Notes: generated by a model not told the origin, from the sequence alone. Positions 16,001 to 25,087 are shown, numbered from the stretch's first letter. The stretch: DNA of 64,000 nucleotides from Pseudomonas sp. St316 (GCF_018325905.1 NZ_AP021901.1:6356001-6420000); one strand, 5' to 3'. Program-made: numbers and translations.

Positions 16001-18970
16001 GAAAAATTCATCGCTAACCGCCAGGCTGCTTTCTTCTACCGCGCCGTAGAGGTCGAGCAAGGCTTCGCAGAGTTCGTCCACCGGGTCCAAGTCGGCCAGG
16101 TGCGCGCCTTCACCGAGGGTGGTCAGCTCATCGAGCAGCGCACTCAGCTCCTGGCCTTCGCCGGGGTGCTGCTGCCAGCGCTGCAAGAGGCTTTCGGCGT
16201 CCAGCAGAATGTCCATGCCCTGGGCGAGGAAGTTGTTGATCAGTTGTGGGTCGCGCTTGGTCCGCAGCGCTTTGTCTGGGGCGCTGTCGGCGGCGTGCAG
16301 GCGCTCGGCCAGCAAGGCCTGGGCGCGCTGGATCAGATCCTCGGCGCCGGGGATCGCGGCCAGCGGCTCGCTGTGCAACTGGCGCAAGCCACGACGCAGC
16401 AGCCCCTCGGCCTCCAGCAGCAATTCAACCTCGTCCAGGTCGAGGGCAATCAGATGCGCCCGGTATTCCCGGGCCAGCTCATCCATCACCCCGGCCAGCT
16501 CGGCGATCGGCAGCACGCCGGCCATCGAAGCGCTGCCCTTGAGCGTATGCAAGGCCCGCTGCAATTCATCACTGGCCTGCAAGGGCAGGTGGTCGGCCGA
16601 CTGATCGAGAAAGCGATTGAGGCTGGCGAGGTGGCCCTGGGCTTCGTTGTCGAAGATCTTCAACAACAGCGGATCGAGGGCGGCCACGTCCTGCTCGTCT
16701 TCATCCTCCTCATCGCCGCCCTTGGCCAGGACATGGGCGCGGGCGGCCAAGCGGTCGACGTCGTCGCGCTGGCGCTGGTGATTGGCGGCGAATTCGGCCA
16801 CCAGGGCCGGCAACAACTGCACCGTGTCGTCGATCAACTGGCGGACCGAGGCCTGCGGCTCGACACTGCGCTCCAGGACCCGGTTGAGCAGGTTTTCCAC
16901 AGCCCAGGCCAGTTCACCCAGCACCAGCGCCCGGACCATCCGGCCGCTGCCCTTGAGGGTGTGGAAGGCCCGGCGCAGTTCGCTCAGGGCGCCGTGGTCG
17001 TCGGGGTGCGCACTCCAGCGCGGCAGGTACTCACGCAGGACATCCAGCACCTCGGCGGCTTCCTCCAGGAAGACCTCGCGCAATTCGTCGTCCACCGGAC
17101 TTTCACCCAACGGTGGCGGCAACAGGCTGCCCGGTGTGCTCCTGGCCGGCGGATTGACCGCCGAGACCGGGCTGGCCAGCACCTCGGCCAAGGACTGCAC
17201 CGTCTGCGGGTCATCCAGCTCCTGCAAGTCCTGCATGACCTGGGCTTCGTTGGGGCTCAACACATCGTCGAGCACCGGCACCCGCGCTTCGTCAGGGAAA
17301 TAACCGAGCGCGGCCAGGCTCCGCTCGACCCCATCGAGCAACGGCTCGCCGGGGGTTTCCGGGTCCTCGCTCAAGCGCTCCAGGTAGTATTCGAGGCCGG
17401 TGATCACGTCGGCCAGGTGGTCGAGTTCTTCCCAACCCGGCTGGGCCTGGTCCAGCAACAGGTGGTCGCGGATGAATGCGTTGCAGGCCTCCACGAGGCT
17501 GGCGGCACGGCTCAGGGGAATCATCGCCAGCGCGCCGCGTACTTGGGTCAGCAGCGCCGGCAAGGGCTGCAGTTGCTCGCTGTTCCAGTCCGCGTCGATG
17601 TAGTCGACGATCATGTCCTTGGCCTGTTGCAGGCAGGTGTGGGCTTCCTTGATGACGATCTGGTGGATCTGGGTCAGGTCGGTGGTAGGCAGGTGGGTGT
17701 CTTCGCGGCTCTCGGGCTCGACGGTGCCGACCATGCCGGCCAGGGTCGCCTCGACGTAGAGCAAGGCACCGGCGACGTCCATGAGGATCGCGTCATCCGG
17801 CTCGCGCTGGCCTTGGGCGAGGCTCAAGACCACCGCCAATTGATCGATGATGACCTTGCGCGGCTGGCCGAAACCCAGCACCGCCAGGGTGTCGGCGATC
17901 TGCCGCAGCGGCGCCAACAGGCTGTCCAGCTCCGAGGCGTGCTGGCGATCGCTGCGCACGAACAGGTCCAGGCGCTCCTTGACCCGTACCAATTCCTCGC
18001 ACAGCGCGGCAAGCACCGAGCGCATGGCATCGCGGTCGGGCCCGGCCAGGCGCGCGCGTTCTTCGTCGACCATGGCGCTGTCGGGCAGCGCGTCGTCCAG
18101 TGAGTAGCGTTCTTTCATGATCTGCATCTGCCCGCTGGGGTGTTCGGCCTTGGCAATATAGAACAACAAACTCTTGAGCAGGTGGGGCGGTGCCGGCTGA
18201 TTGATGCCAGGCATGCCTTGGTCCAGCAGGCGCTTGAGTTCCTTGTCGGCTTCCTTGAACAGGCTGCGCAGCGCCGGGCTGTTGGCGATACGTGCGTCAC
18301 GCATGCCTTCGACCAGCGCCGAGGCTATCTGCCATAACGCATTGAGCGGTGCCCCGGTACACAAGGTTTCCAGGCGATGGAAGACCTTGGCCAGGTAACC
18401 GAGGTGGGTCGCGTCATCCTGTTCGCGCAGCAGGCCCACCAGGGCCATTTGCAGGGTCTGGCGCAATTTGCGCAAGGTATTTGGCAGGTCAGCGGGTTCG
18501 AGGCGCTGCAAGGCCTCATCGCTGAGCGGCGCAATATCGGGCAACTCGGGGCTGAACAGGCTGGTTTCCGACAACAGGCTCTCGCCCCTGGCACTGCGCA
18601 GGTCGTTGATCAAGGGCAGTACCACCAGCGGCAGGTCGCGACGGGCACCTTGGACGCGGTCCAGGTAGATCGGCAACTGCCCCAGGGCCTGGCTCAACAG
18701 GCTGATGGCTTCGTCGCGATGGGCGACGCGGTTGTCCTGCAGGGCGGCGCACAGCTGCTCCATCTCCTCGGCCAACAGCGCCGCGCCGTAGAATTCGACC
18801 ATCTGCAGGCCGCCGTGGACCTGGTGAATACAGGCCAGGCATTGCCCGAGGGCATCTGACGCCTGCGGATCGTCCACCAGGCGGTTGAGGGCCAGATGAG
18901 CCTGCTTCAGCGTTTCGGCAATCTCGCCCTTGACCCATTCCAGGGCCACGTAGTCGTGCCGATCACCCAT
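13037..18970 (-). CDS. chpA: ChpA, hybrid chemosensory histidine kinase for type IV pili
   Basis: ChpA is the CheA-like kinase of the Pil-Chp pathway, which controls twitching and surface sensing through PilG and PilH. From the ATG at 18970 it has 1977 residues (a GTG at 18976 is less likely since the family begins MGDRHDYVALEW). An N-terminal Hpt-like helix bundle has VHGGLQMV (histidine about 52). Four canonical HTLKG phosphotransfer motifs have histidines at about 670, 808, 1113 and 1254. A dimerisation region is followed by the kinase domain (N box RNAVDHGLE near 1566, then DDGAGVPLE and GRGVGMDVV), a CheW-like domain, and a receiver domain with the phospho-aspartate in LLDIEMPRMDG near 1906. 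P. aeruginosa ChpA is longer with more phosphotransfer domains, so this form has a shorter N-terminal part. Confidence 0.95.
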   Translation of the reverse strand: MGDRHDYVALEWVKGEIAETLKQAHLALNRLVDDPQASDALGQCLACIHQVHGGLQMVEFYGAALLAEEMEQLCAALQDNRVAHRDEAISLLSQALGQLPIYLDRVQGARRDLPLVVLPLINDLRSARGESLLSETSLFSPELPDIAPLSDEALQRLEPADLPNTLRKLRQTLQMALVGLLREQDDATHLGYLAKVFHRLETLCTGAPLNALWQIASALVEGMRDARIANSPALRSLFKEADKELKRLLDQGMPGINQPAPPHLLKSLLFYIAKAEHPSGQMQIMKERYSLDDALPDSAMVDEERARLAGPDRDAMRSVLAALCEELVRVKERLDLFVRSDRQHASELDSLLAPLRQIADTLAVLGFGQPRKVIIDQLAVVLSLAQGQREPDDAILMDVAGALLYVEATLAGMVGTVEPESREDTHLPTTDLTQIHQIVIKEAHTCLQQAKDMIVDYIDADWNSEQLQPLPALLTQVRGALAMIPLSRAASLVEACNAFIRDHLLLDQAQPGWEELDHLADVITGLEYYLERLSEDPETPGEPLLDGVERSLAALGYFPDEARVPVLDDVLSPNEAQVMQDLQELDDPQTVQSLAEVLASPVSAVNPPARSTPGSLLPPPLGESPVDDELREVFLEEAAEVLDVLREYLPRWSAHPDDHGALSELRRAFHTLKGSGRMVRALVLGELAWAVENLLNRVLERSVEPQASVRQLIDDTVQLLPALVAEFAANHQRQRDDVDRLAARAHVLAKGGDEEDEDEQDVAALDPLLLKIFDNEAQGHLASLNRFLDQSADHLPLQASDELQRALHTLKGSASMAGVLPIAELAGVMDELAREYRAHLIALDLDEVELLLEAEGLLRRGLRQLHSEPLAAIPGAEDLIQRAQALLAERLHAADSAPDKALRTKRDPQLINNFLAQGMDILLDAESLLQRWQQHPGEGQELSALLDELTTLGEGAHLADLDPVDELCEALLDLYGAVEESSLAVSDEFFQEAQRAHEALIDMLDELAAGQHVHAQPERVHALRRLLQESLDPSATGLIRSDGSRTLSIRELGHATAEMERDAPVDTSMDDDLASIFLEEAQDILESAAQALQRWLADPDNGAPLSSLQRDLHTLKGGARMAGIRPVSDLAQELENLYEGLVDRRYSYSEELAQLLASSHERLDLLLGQLQQGQPLGDPVALIDAIRRFRQDKPNAIETSAAAQADGAGHDPELLEIFLEEGFDILDSSGAALLRWQEEPSNRQAVETLLRDLHTLKGGARMVEIVPIGDLAHELENLYEGLSAGLLQPTPALFTLLQSSHDRLAQMLDAVRAGHPCPLADRLIAQIQAVNHPQAHAAPQAVSAPEPAPTPIVSPPAAPARPDPSAAGDGADMVKVSAELLDDLVNLAGETSIFRGRIEQQVNDARVALGEMETTIERMRDQLRRLDTETQGRILSRQQVEAERLGYEEFDPLEMDRHSQLQQLSRALFESASDLLELKETLDRSNHDAEVLLQQQGRVNTELQEGLMRTRMVPFERMLPRLKRIVRQVAQELGKDVEFVVGNADGEMDRNVLERMAAPLEHMLRNAVDHGLEAADVRIAAGKPARGRISLDLSREGGDIIFDIRDDGAGVPLEAVRSKAIKRGLLTPDSDISDRDVLQFILQPGFSTAEKITQISGRGVGMDVVHEEVRQLGGSMIIDSTPGQGVHFRIRLPFTVAVNRALMVHCHEDQYAIPLNTIESIVRVLPAELEGYYQLDPPTYTYAGQRYELCYLGELLKTGTRPKLLGQSQPLPVLLVQCNERHVAVQVDATAGTREIVVKSLGPQFSAVQGLSGATILGDGRVVLILDLLAPIRALPHQVPRRQVPAEGEGEPQRPLLVLVVDDSVTVRKVTSRLLERHGMHVLTAKDGVDAMALLAEHAPDLMLLDIEMPRMDGFEVATQVRNDPRLAHLPIIMITSRTGQKHRDRAMAIGVNDYLGKPYQESVLLDSIAYWSKTHA

Positions 18971-19019
18971 AACCACTCCAATCAGGAGAACACACCACGC
19001 CTGCGGGGAAGGGATTTAC

Positions 19020-19110
19020 CTGTGGGAGCAAAGCTTGCTCGCGATGCAAACACCTCGGTGCCCGAAGTACCGCGTTATCTTCATCGCGGGCAAGCCTTGC
19101 TCCCACAGAA
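19020..19110. repeat. REPIN between pilJ and chpA
   Basis: Inverted REPs TGTGGGAGCAAAGCTTGCTC (19021) and CGCGGGCAAGCCTTGCTCCCA (ending near 19107). It lies inside the pil-chp gene series, at the place occupied by pilK in P. aeruginosa. Confidence 0.85.
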
Positions 19111-19156
19111 ACATCCTCGCCCCAAAAAGCCTTTTCCAACAGATGGATCCGGTTGG

Positions 19157-21220
19157 TCACCCTTTTTCCTCATCGCCAGCCGCTGCCGCCGCCGGCAACG
19201 TGAACCCCGACACCGAACGACGCAGCTGGCTGGCCATTTTCGCCAGGTTGCCGATGCTTTCGGCGGTGGCGGTGGAACCGGATGAGGTCTGCGAAGTGAT
19301 CTGTTGGATCACGTTCATGGTCAAGGAAATCTGCCCCGCCGAGGTGGTCTGTTGCTGCGCCGCGTTGGAAATGCTCTGGATCAGCGCCGCCAGGGTCTTG
19401 GACACGCCTTCGATTTCCTCCAGGGCAACGCCGGCGTCCTGAGCCAATCGCGCGCCGCGCACCACCTCGGTGGTGGTCTGCTCCATGGAAATCACCGCCT
19501 CGTTGGTATCGGCCTGGATCGCCCGCACCAGGGTCTCGATTTGCCGGGTGGCCGCCGAAGAGCGCTCGGCCAGGCGCTGCACTTCATCGGCCACCACCGC
19601 GAACCCGCGTCCGGCATCACCGGCCATGGACGCCTGGATGGCGGCATTGAGAGCCAGGATGTTGGTCTGATCGGCAATGTCGTCGATCAGGCTGACAATG
19701 TCGCCGATTTCCTGGGATGACTCACCCAGGCGCTTGATGCGCTTGGCGGTGTCCTGGATCTGCTCGCGAATGTTGTCCATGCCATGAATGGTGTTGTGCA
19801 CCACCTCGTTGCCCTTGTTGGCGATCTCCACCGAACGCTCGGCCACCGCCGACGACTCGGCGGCATTGGCCGATACCTGGTCGATGGACTGGGCCATTTC
19901 ATTAATTGAAGTCGAAGCTTCGGAAATTTGCTGGGCCTGGTGCTCGGAAGCCTGGGCCAGGTGCATCGCCGTGGCCTGGGTTTCCTGCACGGCGGCGGCG
20001 ACCTGTCCGGCGGTGAGGTTGATGGTCGCCACCAGATCGCGCAGTTGGTCCACCGAGTAGTTGATGGAGTCGGCGATGGTGCCGGTGAAGTCCTCGGTGA
20101 CCGAAGCAGTGACGGTCAGGTCGCCATCGGCCAAGTCTTCGATTTCATCCAGCAACCGCATGATCGCGTTCTGGTTGCGTTCGTTCTTTTGTGCGGTTTC
20201 GTGCAACTGGCGATTGGTTTCACGGACCATCACCAACCCGATCAGGATGATCGACATCAGCGCCAGCAGGCCCAGCACATAGCCGCCAATGGTGTTGATG
20301 GAACGCCCGCCGGCGAGGTTTTCGAAGGCCGTGGCCAGGTGCGAAGCCTCGTCGAGCAGGGTTTGCGAGAGGTTGAAGATGTTGCCGGCCGACTCGCGGA
20401 CCTTGAACAGCTCCGGGGAGGTCTCAAGGATTTCATCCACCGAGCCGGAGACGAACTCGAAGAGTTCGCTGATTTCGCTCAGGCGTGCCCGGGCATCGCG
20501 GTCCTGGACTTGGGAAATCTTCAGGGCCGCGTCACCTTGCAACATGCCATTGAGCACCTGGCCAAAACGCGCGGCGTCACGACCGAAGGTGTCCGCGGCC
20601 TGGCTGGCGTTTTCGTCCCCCGCCAGCACGGTATTCACCGCGCCGAGGATCCGCTCGGCCAACAGCGACTGGCGCTGGGCCATGGCCACCTGGGTGGCCG
20701 GCGCGCCGCGTTGCAGCAGGATCTCGACGACTTTTTCGTACTCGACCTGCAACTGCGGCACGGTTTCGGCCAGGGTCGCCGCCACCTGGTGCAGCGACAG
20801 CACGGTCTGTTCGCTGGAGAGGATGGCATCGGTGTTCTTGAGCAGGCGTTCCCAATCCAGCTGCACGGCACGCATCTGCGGACGCAGGGTGGCCGGCGCG
20901 GGGGGCAGGCCGGTCACCGGGTCGCCCTGTTTCAGGGAGCCCCAGTGCTGGGCGAAGTCATTGCGCGCATCGCTCAGCAGCTTGAACGCCGCGGGCTTGC
21001 CGGCGGCGGCCTCGGTGGCGTTCTTGGCGATGCGCTGGGACAGCACACGCAGCTCACCGGCATGGCCGATGTACTGTTTGTCATAGGTGGATTGGGTGTT
21101 GAGGTAGGCGAAGTTGGCGAACAGCAGCATGATGAAGACGATCAGCGCGACGAACAGCACGATGATCTGCGAACGACTGCGCGACGCTTCCAGTGGCTTG
21201 CCTGCTTTTGCTTTGATCAT
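19157..21220 (-). CDS. pilJ: PilJ, methyl-accepting chemotaxis-type receptor for type IV pili
   Basis: PilJ is the inner-membrane receptor that feeds the ChpA kinase. The 687-residue product has a first membrane segment at about residues 22-46 ([20 protein letters not shown]), a periplasmic region with two PilJ-type helical domains ([16 protein letters not shown], then the related [11 protein letters not shown]), a second membrane segment near 310-330 ([17 protein letters not shown]), a HAMP domain and a long cytoplasmic coiled-coil. The signalling tip near residue 525 reads [19 protein letters not shown], matching the MCP hairpin except for the family's usual variations. REPINs lie on both sides of the gene. 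Confidence 0.96.
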   Translation of the reverse strand: MIKAKAGKPLEASRSRSQIIVLFVALIVFIMLLFANFAYLNTQSTYDKQYIGHAGELRVLSQRIAKNATEAAAGKPAAFKLLSDARNDFAQHWGSLKQGDPVTGLPPAPATLRPQMRAVQLDWERLLKNTDAILSSEQTVLSLHQVAATLAETVPQLQVEYEKVVEILLQRGAPATQVAMAQRQSLLAERILGAVNTVLAGDENASQAADTFGRDAARFGQVLNGMLQGDAALKISQVQDRDARARLSEISELFEFVSGSVDEILETSPELFKVRESAGNIFNLSQTLLDEASHLATAFENLAGGRSINTIGGYVLGLLALMSIILIGLVMVRETNRQLHETAQKNERNQNAIMRLLDEIEDLADGDLTVTASVTEDFTGTIADSINYSVDQLRDLVATINLTAGQVAAAVQETQATAMHLAQASEHQAQQISEASTSINEMAQSIDQVSANAAESSAVAERSVEIANKGNEVVHNTIHGMDNIREQIQDTAKRIKRLGESSQEIGDIVSLIDDIADQTNILALNAAIQASMAGDAGRGFAVVADEVQRLAERSSAATRQIETLVRAIQADTNEAVISMEQTTTEVVRGARLAQDAGVALEEIEGVSKTLAALIQSISNAAQQQTTSAGQISLTMNVIQQITSQTSSGSTATAESIGNLAKMASQLRRSVSGFTLPAAAAAGDEEKG

Positions 21221-21307
21221 CGGTTCTCGCCTGTACTGCCCAATCCAACTTACAGCTATTAACTGTAAGCAAACCTCTGTCGTGCAGCCTGCTCAACCCG
21301 TGCGGCT

Positions 21308-21396
21308 CTGTGGGAGCAAGGCTTGCCCGCGATGAGAACGACACAGTTCTCTCGCCAACCGAGGCACCGCCATCGCGAGCAAGCTTTGCTCCCACC
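21308..21396. repeat. REPIN between pilI and pilJ
   Basis: Inverted REPs TGTGGGAGCAAGGCTTGCCC (21309) and CATCGCGAGCAAGCTTTGCTC (ending near 21393) in the 211-base pilI-pilJ gap. A hairpin here could change the relative expression of pilJ and chpA against pilGHI. Confidence 0.85.
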
Positions 21397-21431
21397 GGCT
21401 CCCTCCCAAAAGGGGCCTGCGCTGCATCTCG

Positions 21432-21971
21432 TTAAATTGCCACATCCATGAACCCCGGCGACCGCGTCAATGCAAACGGGCTGAACACATGCCACTCGCG
21501 CTCGCCGCCAAACCGACCCTTGACGAAAGCCGCCTCCGGGCCGTCGAGGTCATCCACCAGCGTCGGTTCCAGGCTGTCCTGGGCAAAATGCTGCAGCCCA
21601 AGGACCTCGTCCACCAACAACCCGGCGAACACCTCGTCGTGATCCACCACCAACACGCGCCGCTGCTTGCGCACGGTCGACAGCTCGTGGCCAAAGAACC
21701 CGCACAAGTCCATCAACGGCAACAAGCGCCCGCGCAGGTTAGCCACGCCACACACCCACGGCTTGACCCCGGGCAAATGCGTGTGACGTGGTTCGTGCAG
21801 CACTTCGCTGACTTCGCCCATCGGCGCCACGTACCAGTGCTCGCCCAAACGAAAGCCGATGCCGCTCCAACCGGCGCGATGGGTCGGTTGGGAGGGCAGG
21901 CCCGCCCCCAGCAACCGGCAGCGCCGGTCGATTTGCAGCAGCAGTTCGAATGCGGTCAGGGATTGGCTCAT
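21432..21971 (-). CDS. pilI: PilI, CheW-like coupling protein
   Basis: A 179-residue CheW-like protein that links PilJ to ChpA. CheW-domain segments include GIGFRLGEHWYVAPMGEVSEVL (about 37-58), GVANLRGRLLPLMDLCGFFG (about 83-102) and RRVLVVDHDEVFAGLLVDEVLG. The start is the ATG at 21971. The gene is ten bases downstream of pilH, so these are co-transcribed. Confidence 0.93.
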   Translation of the reverse strand: MSQSLTAFELLLQIDRRCRLLGAGLPSQPTHRAGWSGIGFRLGEHWYVAPMGEVSEVLHEPRHTHLPGVKPWVCGVANLRGRLLPLMDLCGFFGHELSTVRKQRRVLVVDHDEVFAGLLVDEVLGLQHFAQDSLEPTLVDDLDGPEAAFVKGRFGGEREWHVFSPFALTRSPGFMDVAI

Positions 21972-21981
21972 GGCCGTGCCG

Positions 21982-22347
21982 TCAACCCGCCAGTACTTTG
22001 TTCAGGGTCGCGATCAGGGTTTCTTCGTCCACCGGTTTGGTCAGGTAGTCCTTCGCCCCTTGGCGCGTGCCCCAGACCTTGTCGGTGTCCTGATCCTTGG
22101 TGGTGATGATGATCACGGGGATGTGGCCGGTGTCCGGGTCCTTGGTCAGCTGGCGCGTGGCCTGGAAACCGTTGAGGCCGGGCATGACGATGTCCATCAG
22201 CACCGCATCGGGTTTTTCCTGGCGGGCCAGGGCCACGCCATCGGCGCCATTCTCGGCCTTCAGGACCTGATGGCCGTGCTTTTCCAGCATGCCGGTCAGT
22301 TTGTACATTTCAGTCGGCGAATCATCGACGATCAGAACTCGTGCCAT
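21982..22347 (-). CDS. pilH: PilH, single-domain response regulator
   Basis: A 121-residue CheY-like receiver that takes phosphate from ChpA; in P. aeruginosa it opposes PilG in setting pilus motor and cAMP output. The acidic pair is VDDS near residue 8-9, the phospho-aspartate D52 is in LMDIVMPG, and the conserved lysine is in YLTKPVDEE. The ATG at 22347 gives MARVLIVDDSPTEMY, the usual start; the longer open frame upstream is not supported. Confidence 0.95.
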   Translation of the reverse strand: MARVLIVDDSPTEMYKLTGMLEKHGHQVLKAENGADGVALARQEKPDAVLMDIVMPGLNGFQATRQLTKDPDTGHIPVIIITTKDQDTDKVWGTRQGAKDYLTKPVDEETLIATLNKVLAG

Positions 22348-22396
22348 GGTGTTCCCCATTCTTTTTGTTGACTCCAGGCCCGGTGGCCGAGTGTCA

Positions 22397-22825
22397 TTAA
22401 TGTGCCTGGTGCGGCTGGACAGCGGCAAAGCCCGGAACATGGGCCTGTATCGCGCCCAGCAGTTCTTCCTTGCTGAACGGCTTGGTCAAAAACTGATCGG
22501 AACCGACGATGCGTCCCTTGGCCTTGTCGAACAACCCGTCGCGCGACGACAACATGATCACTGGCGTGGCCTTGAACGCGCTGTTGTTCTTGATCAGGGC
22601 ACAGGTCTGGTAGCCATCCAGGCGCGGCATCATGATGTCGACAAAAATGATGCCCGGATGATGGTCGGCGATCTTGGCCAGGGCATCGAAACCATCGACG
22701 GCCGTGATCACCTCGCAGCCCACGTTGCGCAGCAAGGTTTCGGCGGTGCGGCGGATGGTCTTCGAGTCGTCGATGACCATGACCTTCAAGGCGCTGGGTT
22801 GCTGCTGCGTGAGATGCTCTGCCAT
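22397..22825 (-). CDS. pilG: PilG, single-domain response regulator
   Basis: A CheY-like receiver of 142 residues and the first gene of the Pil-Chp operon; in P. aeruginosa it promotes pilus extension and CyaB-dependent cAMP production. Visible are the acidic pair in MVIDDSK (about 19-20), D63 in FVDIMMPRLDG and the lysine in FLTKPFSKEE. I chose the ATG at 22825 because it gives a short N-terminal tail before the receiver, as in the family. It is divergent from gshB with about 220 bases between them. Confidence 0.95.
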   Translation of the reverse strand: MAEHLTQQQPSALKVMVIDDSKTIRRTAETLLRNVGCEVITAVDGFDALAKIADHHPGIIFVDIMMPRLDGYQTCALIKNNSAFKATPVIMLSSRDGLFDKAKGRIVGSDQFLTKPFSKEELLGAIQAHVPGFAAVQPHQAH

Positions 22826-23049
22826 TGCCACTGCGAACCGGTTTTTAACGCGTAAGTGTGATCGACAGCGCAAACCCTTGATGTTCAAGGCCCGCACGTC
22901 ACATGGCAGCCTTTTTAGCACAGTCTCCATCGCCGATCTATCGGCCGCTCGGCGCGGTGGTTTTTCCTTGACCGCCAATCTTCCGGGCGCCACTCTGACG
23001 CCACTTTTTCGCACCAATATGTGCCCATCACATTTCGAGGAACCAAGCC

Positions 23050-24003
23050 ATGAGCGTACGCGTCGGCATTGTCATGGACCCTATCGCCAGCATTTCCTAC
23101 AAAAAGGATAGCTCGCTGGCCATGTTGCTGGCCGCTCAGAAGCGCGGCTGGGAGCTGTTCTACATGGAACAGCGCGACCTCTACCAGGCCGAAGGCCAGG
23201 CTCGAGCGCGGATGAAGCCGCTGAAAGTCTTCGCCAATCCCGAGAAGTGGTTTGAGCTGGGCACCGAAAGCGATGCACTGCTCAGCGACCTTGACGTGAT
23301 CCTGATGCGCAAGGATCCGCCGTTCGACATGGAGTTCGTGTACTCCACCTACCTGCTGGAACAGGCTGAAAACGCCGGCGTGCTGGTGGTCAACAAGCCC
23401 CAGAGCCTGCGCGACTGCAACGAAAAGCTGTTCGCCACGCTGTTCCCGCAGTGCACGCCGCCGACCATCGTCAGCCGTCGCCCCGACGTGTTGCGCGAAT
23501 TTGCCGACCATCACGGCGACGTGATCCTCAAGCCCCTGGACGGCATGGGCGGCTCCTCGATCTTCCGGCACACCGCCGGCCACCCGAACCTCTCGGTGAT
23601 CCTGGAAACCCTGACGTTGCATGGCAAGCAGCAGATCATGATCCAAGGCTACCTGCCGGCCATCGTCGATGGCGACAAGCGCATCCTGATGATCGACGGC
23701 GAACCGGTGGACTATTGCCTGGCACGCATCCCGGCAGCCGGCGAAACCCGCGGCAACCTGGCCGCTGGCGGGCGTGGCGAGGCGCGTCCGTTGACCGACA
23801 AGGATCGCTGGATCGCCGCCCAGGTCGGCCCGACCCTGCGCGAAAAGGGCCTGCTGTTCGTCGGCCTGGACGTAATCGGCGAGCACCTGACGGAAATCAA
23901 CGTCACCAGCCCGACCTGCATCCGCGAGATCGACAATGCCTTTGGCACCGACATCGGTGGCATGCTGATGGATGCCATCGATCAGAAGCTCAAGGCTCGT
24001 TGA
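23050..24003 (+). CDS. gshB: Glutathione synthetase
   Basis: GshB joins gamma-glutamylcysteine and glycine using ATP to make glutathione. The 317-residue product has the family start VRVGIVMDPIASI with YKKDSSLAML, and the ATP-grasp core: DVILKPLDGMGGSSIF (about 157-172), QGYLPAIVDGDKRI, RGNLAAGGRGEARPL and, at the end, EINVTSPTCIREID. It stands alone upstream of tonB, with its own promoter region shared with divergent pilG. Confidence 0.97.
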   Translation: MSVRVGIVMDPIASISYKKDSSLAMLLAAQKRGWELFYMEQRDLYQAEGQARARMKPLKVFANPEKWFELGTESDALLSDLDVILMRKDPPFDMEFVYSTYLLEQAENAGVLVVNKPQSLRDCNEKLFATLFPQCTPPTIVSRRPDVLREFADHHGDVILKPLDGMGGSSIFRHTAGHPNLSVILETLTLHGKQQIMIQGYLPAIVDGDKRILMIDGEPVDYCLARIPAAGETRGNLAAGGRGEARPLTDKDRWIAAQVGPTLREKGLLFVGLDVIGEHLTEINVTSPTCIREIDNAFGTDIGGMLMDAIDQKLKAR

Positions 24004-24079
24004 TCCAGATCTGCTGAAGGAAACCCACATTGCGTTATCATGCCCGGCCTGAAAAAAACGCGATGTTGGTTTCCTTGTC

Positions 24080-24976
24080 ATGACACTCCCGTCCGATCTG
24101 CCCCAAGAGCTCGCCCATCGTGGCGTGCGCCCGGCTGATCGCCTCGGTTTTACCCTGTTCCTGGCGGCGTTGATCCACCTGGCCCTGCTGCTGGGCGTCG
24201 GTTTTGCCACGGTCGAGCCCAAGCAGATCAGCCAGACCCTGGAAATCACCCTGGCCACCTTCAAGAGCGAGACCAAGCCCAAGAAGGCCGACTTCCTCGC
24301 CCAGGAAAACCAGCAAGGCAGCGGCACCCTGGAAAAAAAGGCGATCCCCAAGACCACCGAGATCGCGCCGTTCCAGGACACCCAGGTGCAGAAAGTCACC
24401 CCGCCGCCAGCCGCCAAGCCCGAGGTGCAGGAAACGGCGCCAAAGGCAGCCGTGACCACCGTGGCGCCGAAGCCGAAGAAGGCCCCGGTCAAGGAAGAGG
24501 TCAAGCCTGATCCCAAGCCCAAGGCCCCCGAACCCACCTTCGACAGCTCACAGTTGTCCAGCGACATCGCCAGCCTGGAAGCCGAACTGGCCCAGGAGCA
24601 ACAGCTCTATGCCAAGCGCCCGCGTATCCACCGCCTGAGCGCCGCCTCGACCATGCGCGACAAGGGTGCCTGGTACAAGGACGAATGGCGCAAGAAGGTC
24701 GAGCGCATCGGCAACCTCAACTATCCCGACGAAGCGCGGCGCAAACAGATCTACGGCAACCTGCGGCTAATGGTCTCGATCAACCGTGACGGCTCGCTGT
24801 ATGAAGTGCTGGTGCTTGAGTCTTCCGGCCAGCCGCTGCTGGACCAGGCCGCCCAACGAATCGTGCGCCTGGCCGCACCTTTCGCGCCGTTTACCGGGGA
24901 TTTGTCGGACATCGACCGACTGGAGATCATCCGCACCTGGAAATTCGCCCGGGGCGATCGCCTCTCCAGCAACTGA
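24080..24976 (+). CDS. tonB: TonB-family energy transducer
   Basis: A 298-residue inner-membrane protein that would transmit proton-motive energy to outer-membrane transporters or to another partner. One membrane segment is at about residues 24-45 (FLAALIHLALLLGVGFATV). A Pro/Lys-rich periplasmic linker covers about 70-155 (repeats such as PKPKKAPVKEEVKPDPKPKAP). The C-terminal TonB domain starts near 200 (NYPDEARRKQIYGNLRLMVS, then SLYEVLVLESSGQPLLDQAA). No exbB or exbD is adjacent. The position after gshB is the usual one in Pseudomonas, so this may be a TonB3-type protein, linked there to pili, rather than the iron-uptake TonB; that is inference. Confidence 0.88.
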   Translation: MTLPSDLPQELAHRGVRPADRLGFTLFLAALIHLALLLGVGFATVEPKQISQTLEITLATFKSETKPKKADFLAQENQQGSGTLEKKAIPKTTEIAPFQDTQVQKVTPPPAAKPEVQETAPKAAVTTVAPKPKKAPVKEEVKPDPKPKAPEPTFDSSQLSSDIASLEAELAQEQQLYAKRPRIHRLSAASTMRDKGAWYKDEWRKKVERIGNLNYPDEARRKQIYGNLRLMVSINRDGSLYEVLVLESSGQPLLDQAAQRIVRLAAPFAPFTGDLSDIDRLEIIRTWKFARGDRLSSN

Positions 24977-24990
24977 TTAACCACCCCATC

Positions 24991-25087
24991 CCCTGTGGGA
25001 GCGAGCTTGCTCGCGATAGCGGTTGATCATTCAACATAGGCGTCGACGGTCAGTCCACCATCGCGAGCAAGCTCGCTCCCACAAGGG
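24991..25087. repeat. REPIN between tonB and yqgE
   Basis: Forward REP (CTGTGGGAGCGAGCTTGCTC at 24993) and inverted REP (CGCGAGCAAGCTCGCTCCCA ending near 25083), with about 45 bases of spacer. Confidence 0.88.

Noticed and set aside
13850-18103. A 1417-codon open frame antisense to chpA
   Set aside because: It lies opposite a well supported gene in GC-rich DNA with strong third-position bias, which commonly opens antisense frames; no family resemblance or ribosome-binding site.
22915-24567. A 550-codon leftward frame over gshB and the start of tonB
   Set aside because: Antisense to two recognised genes and without recognisable domains.
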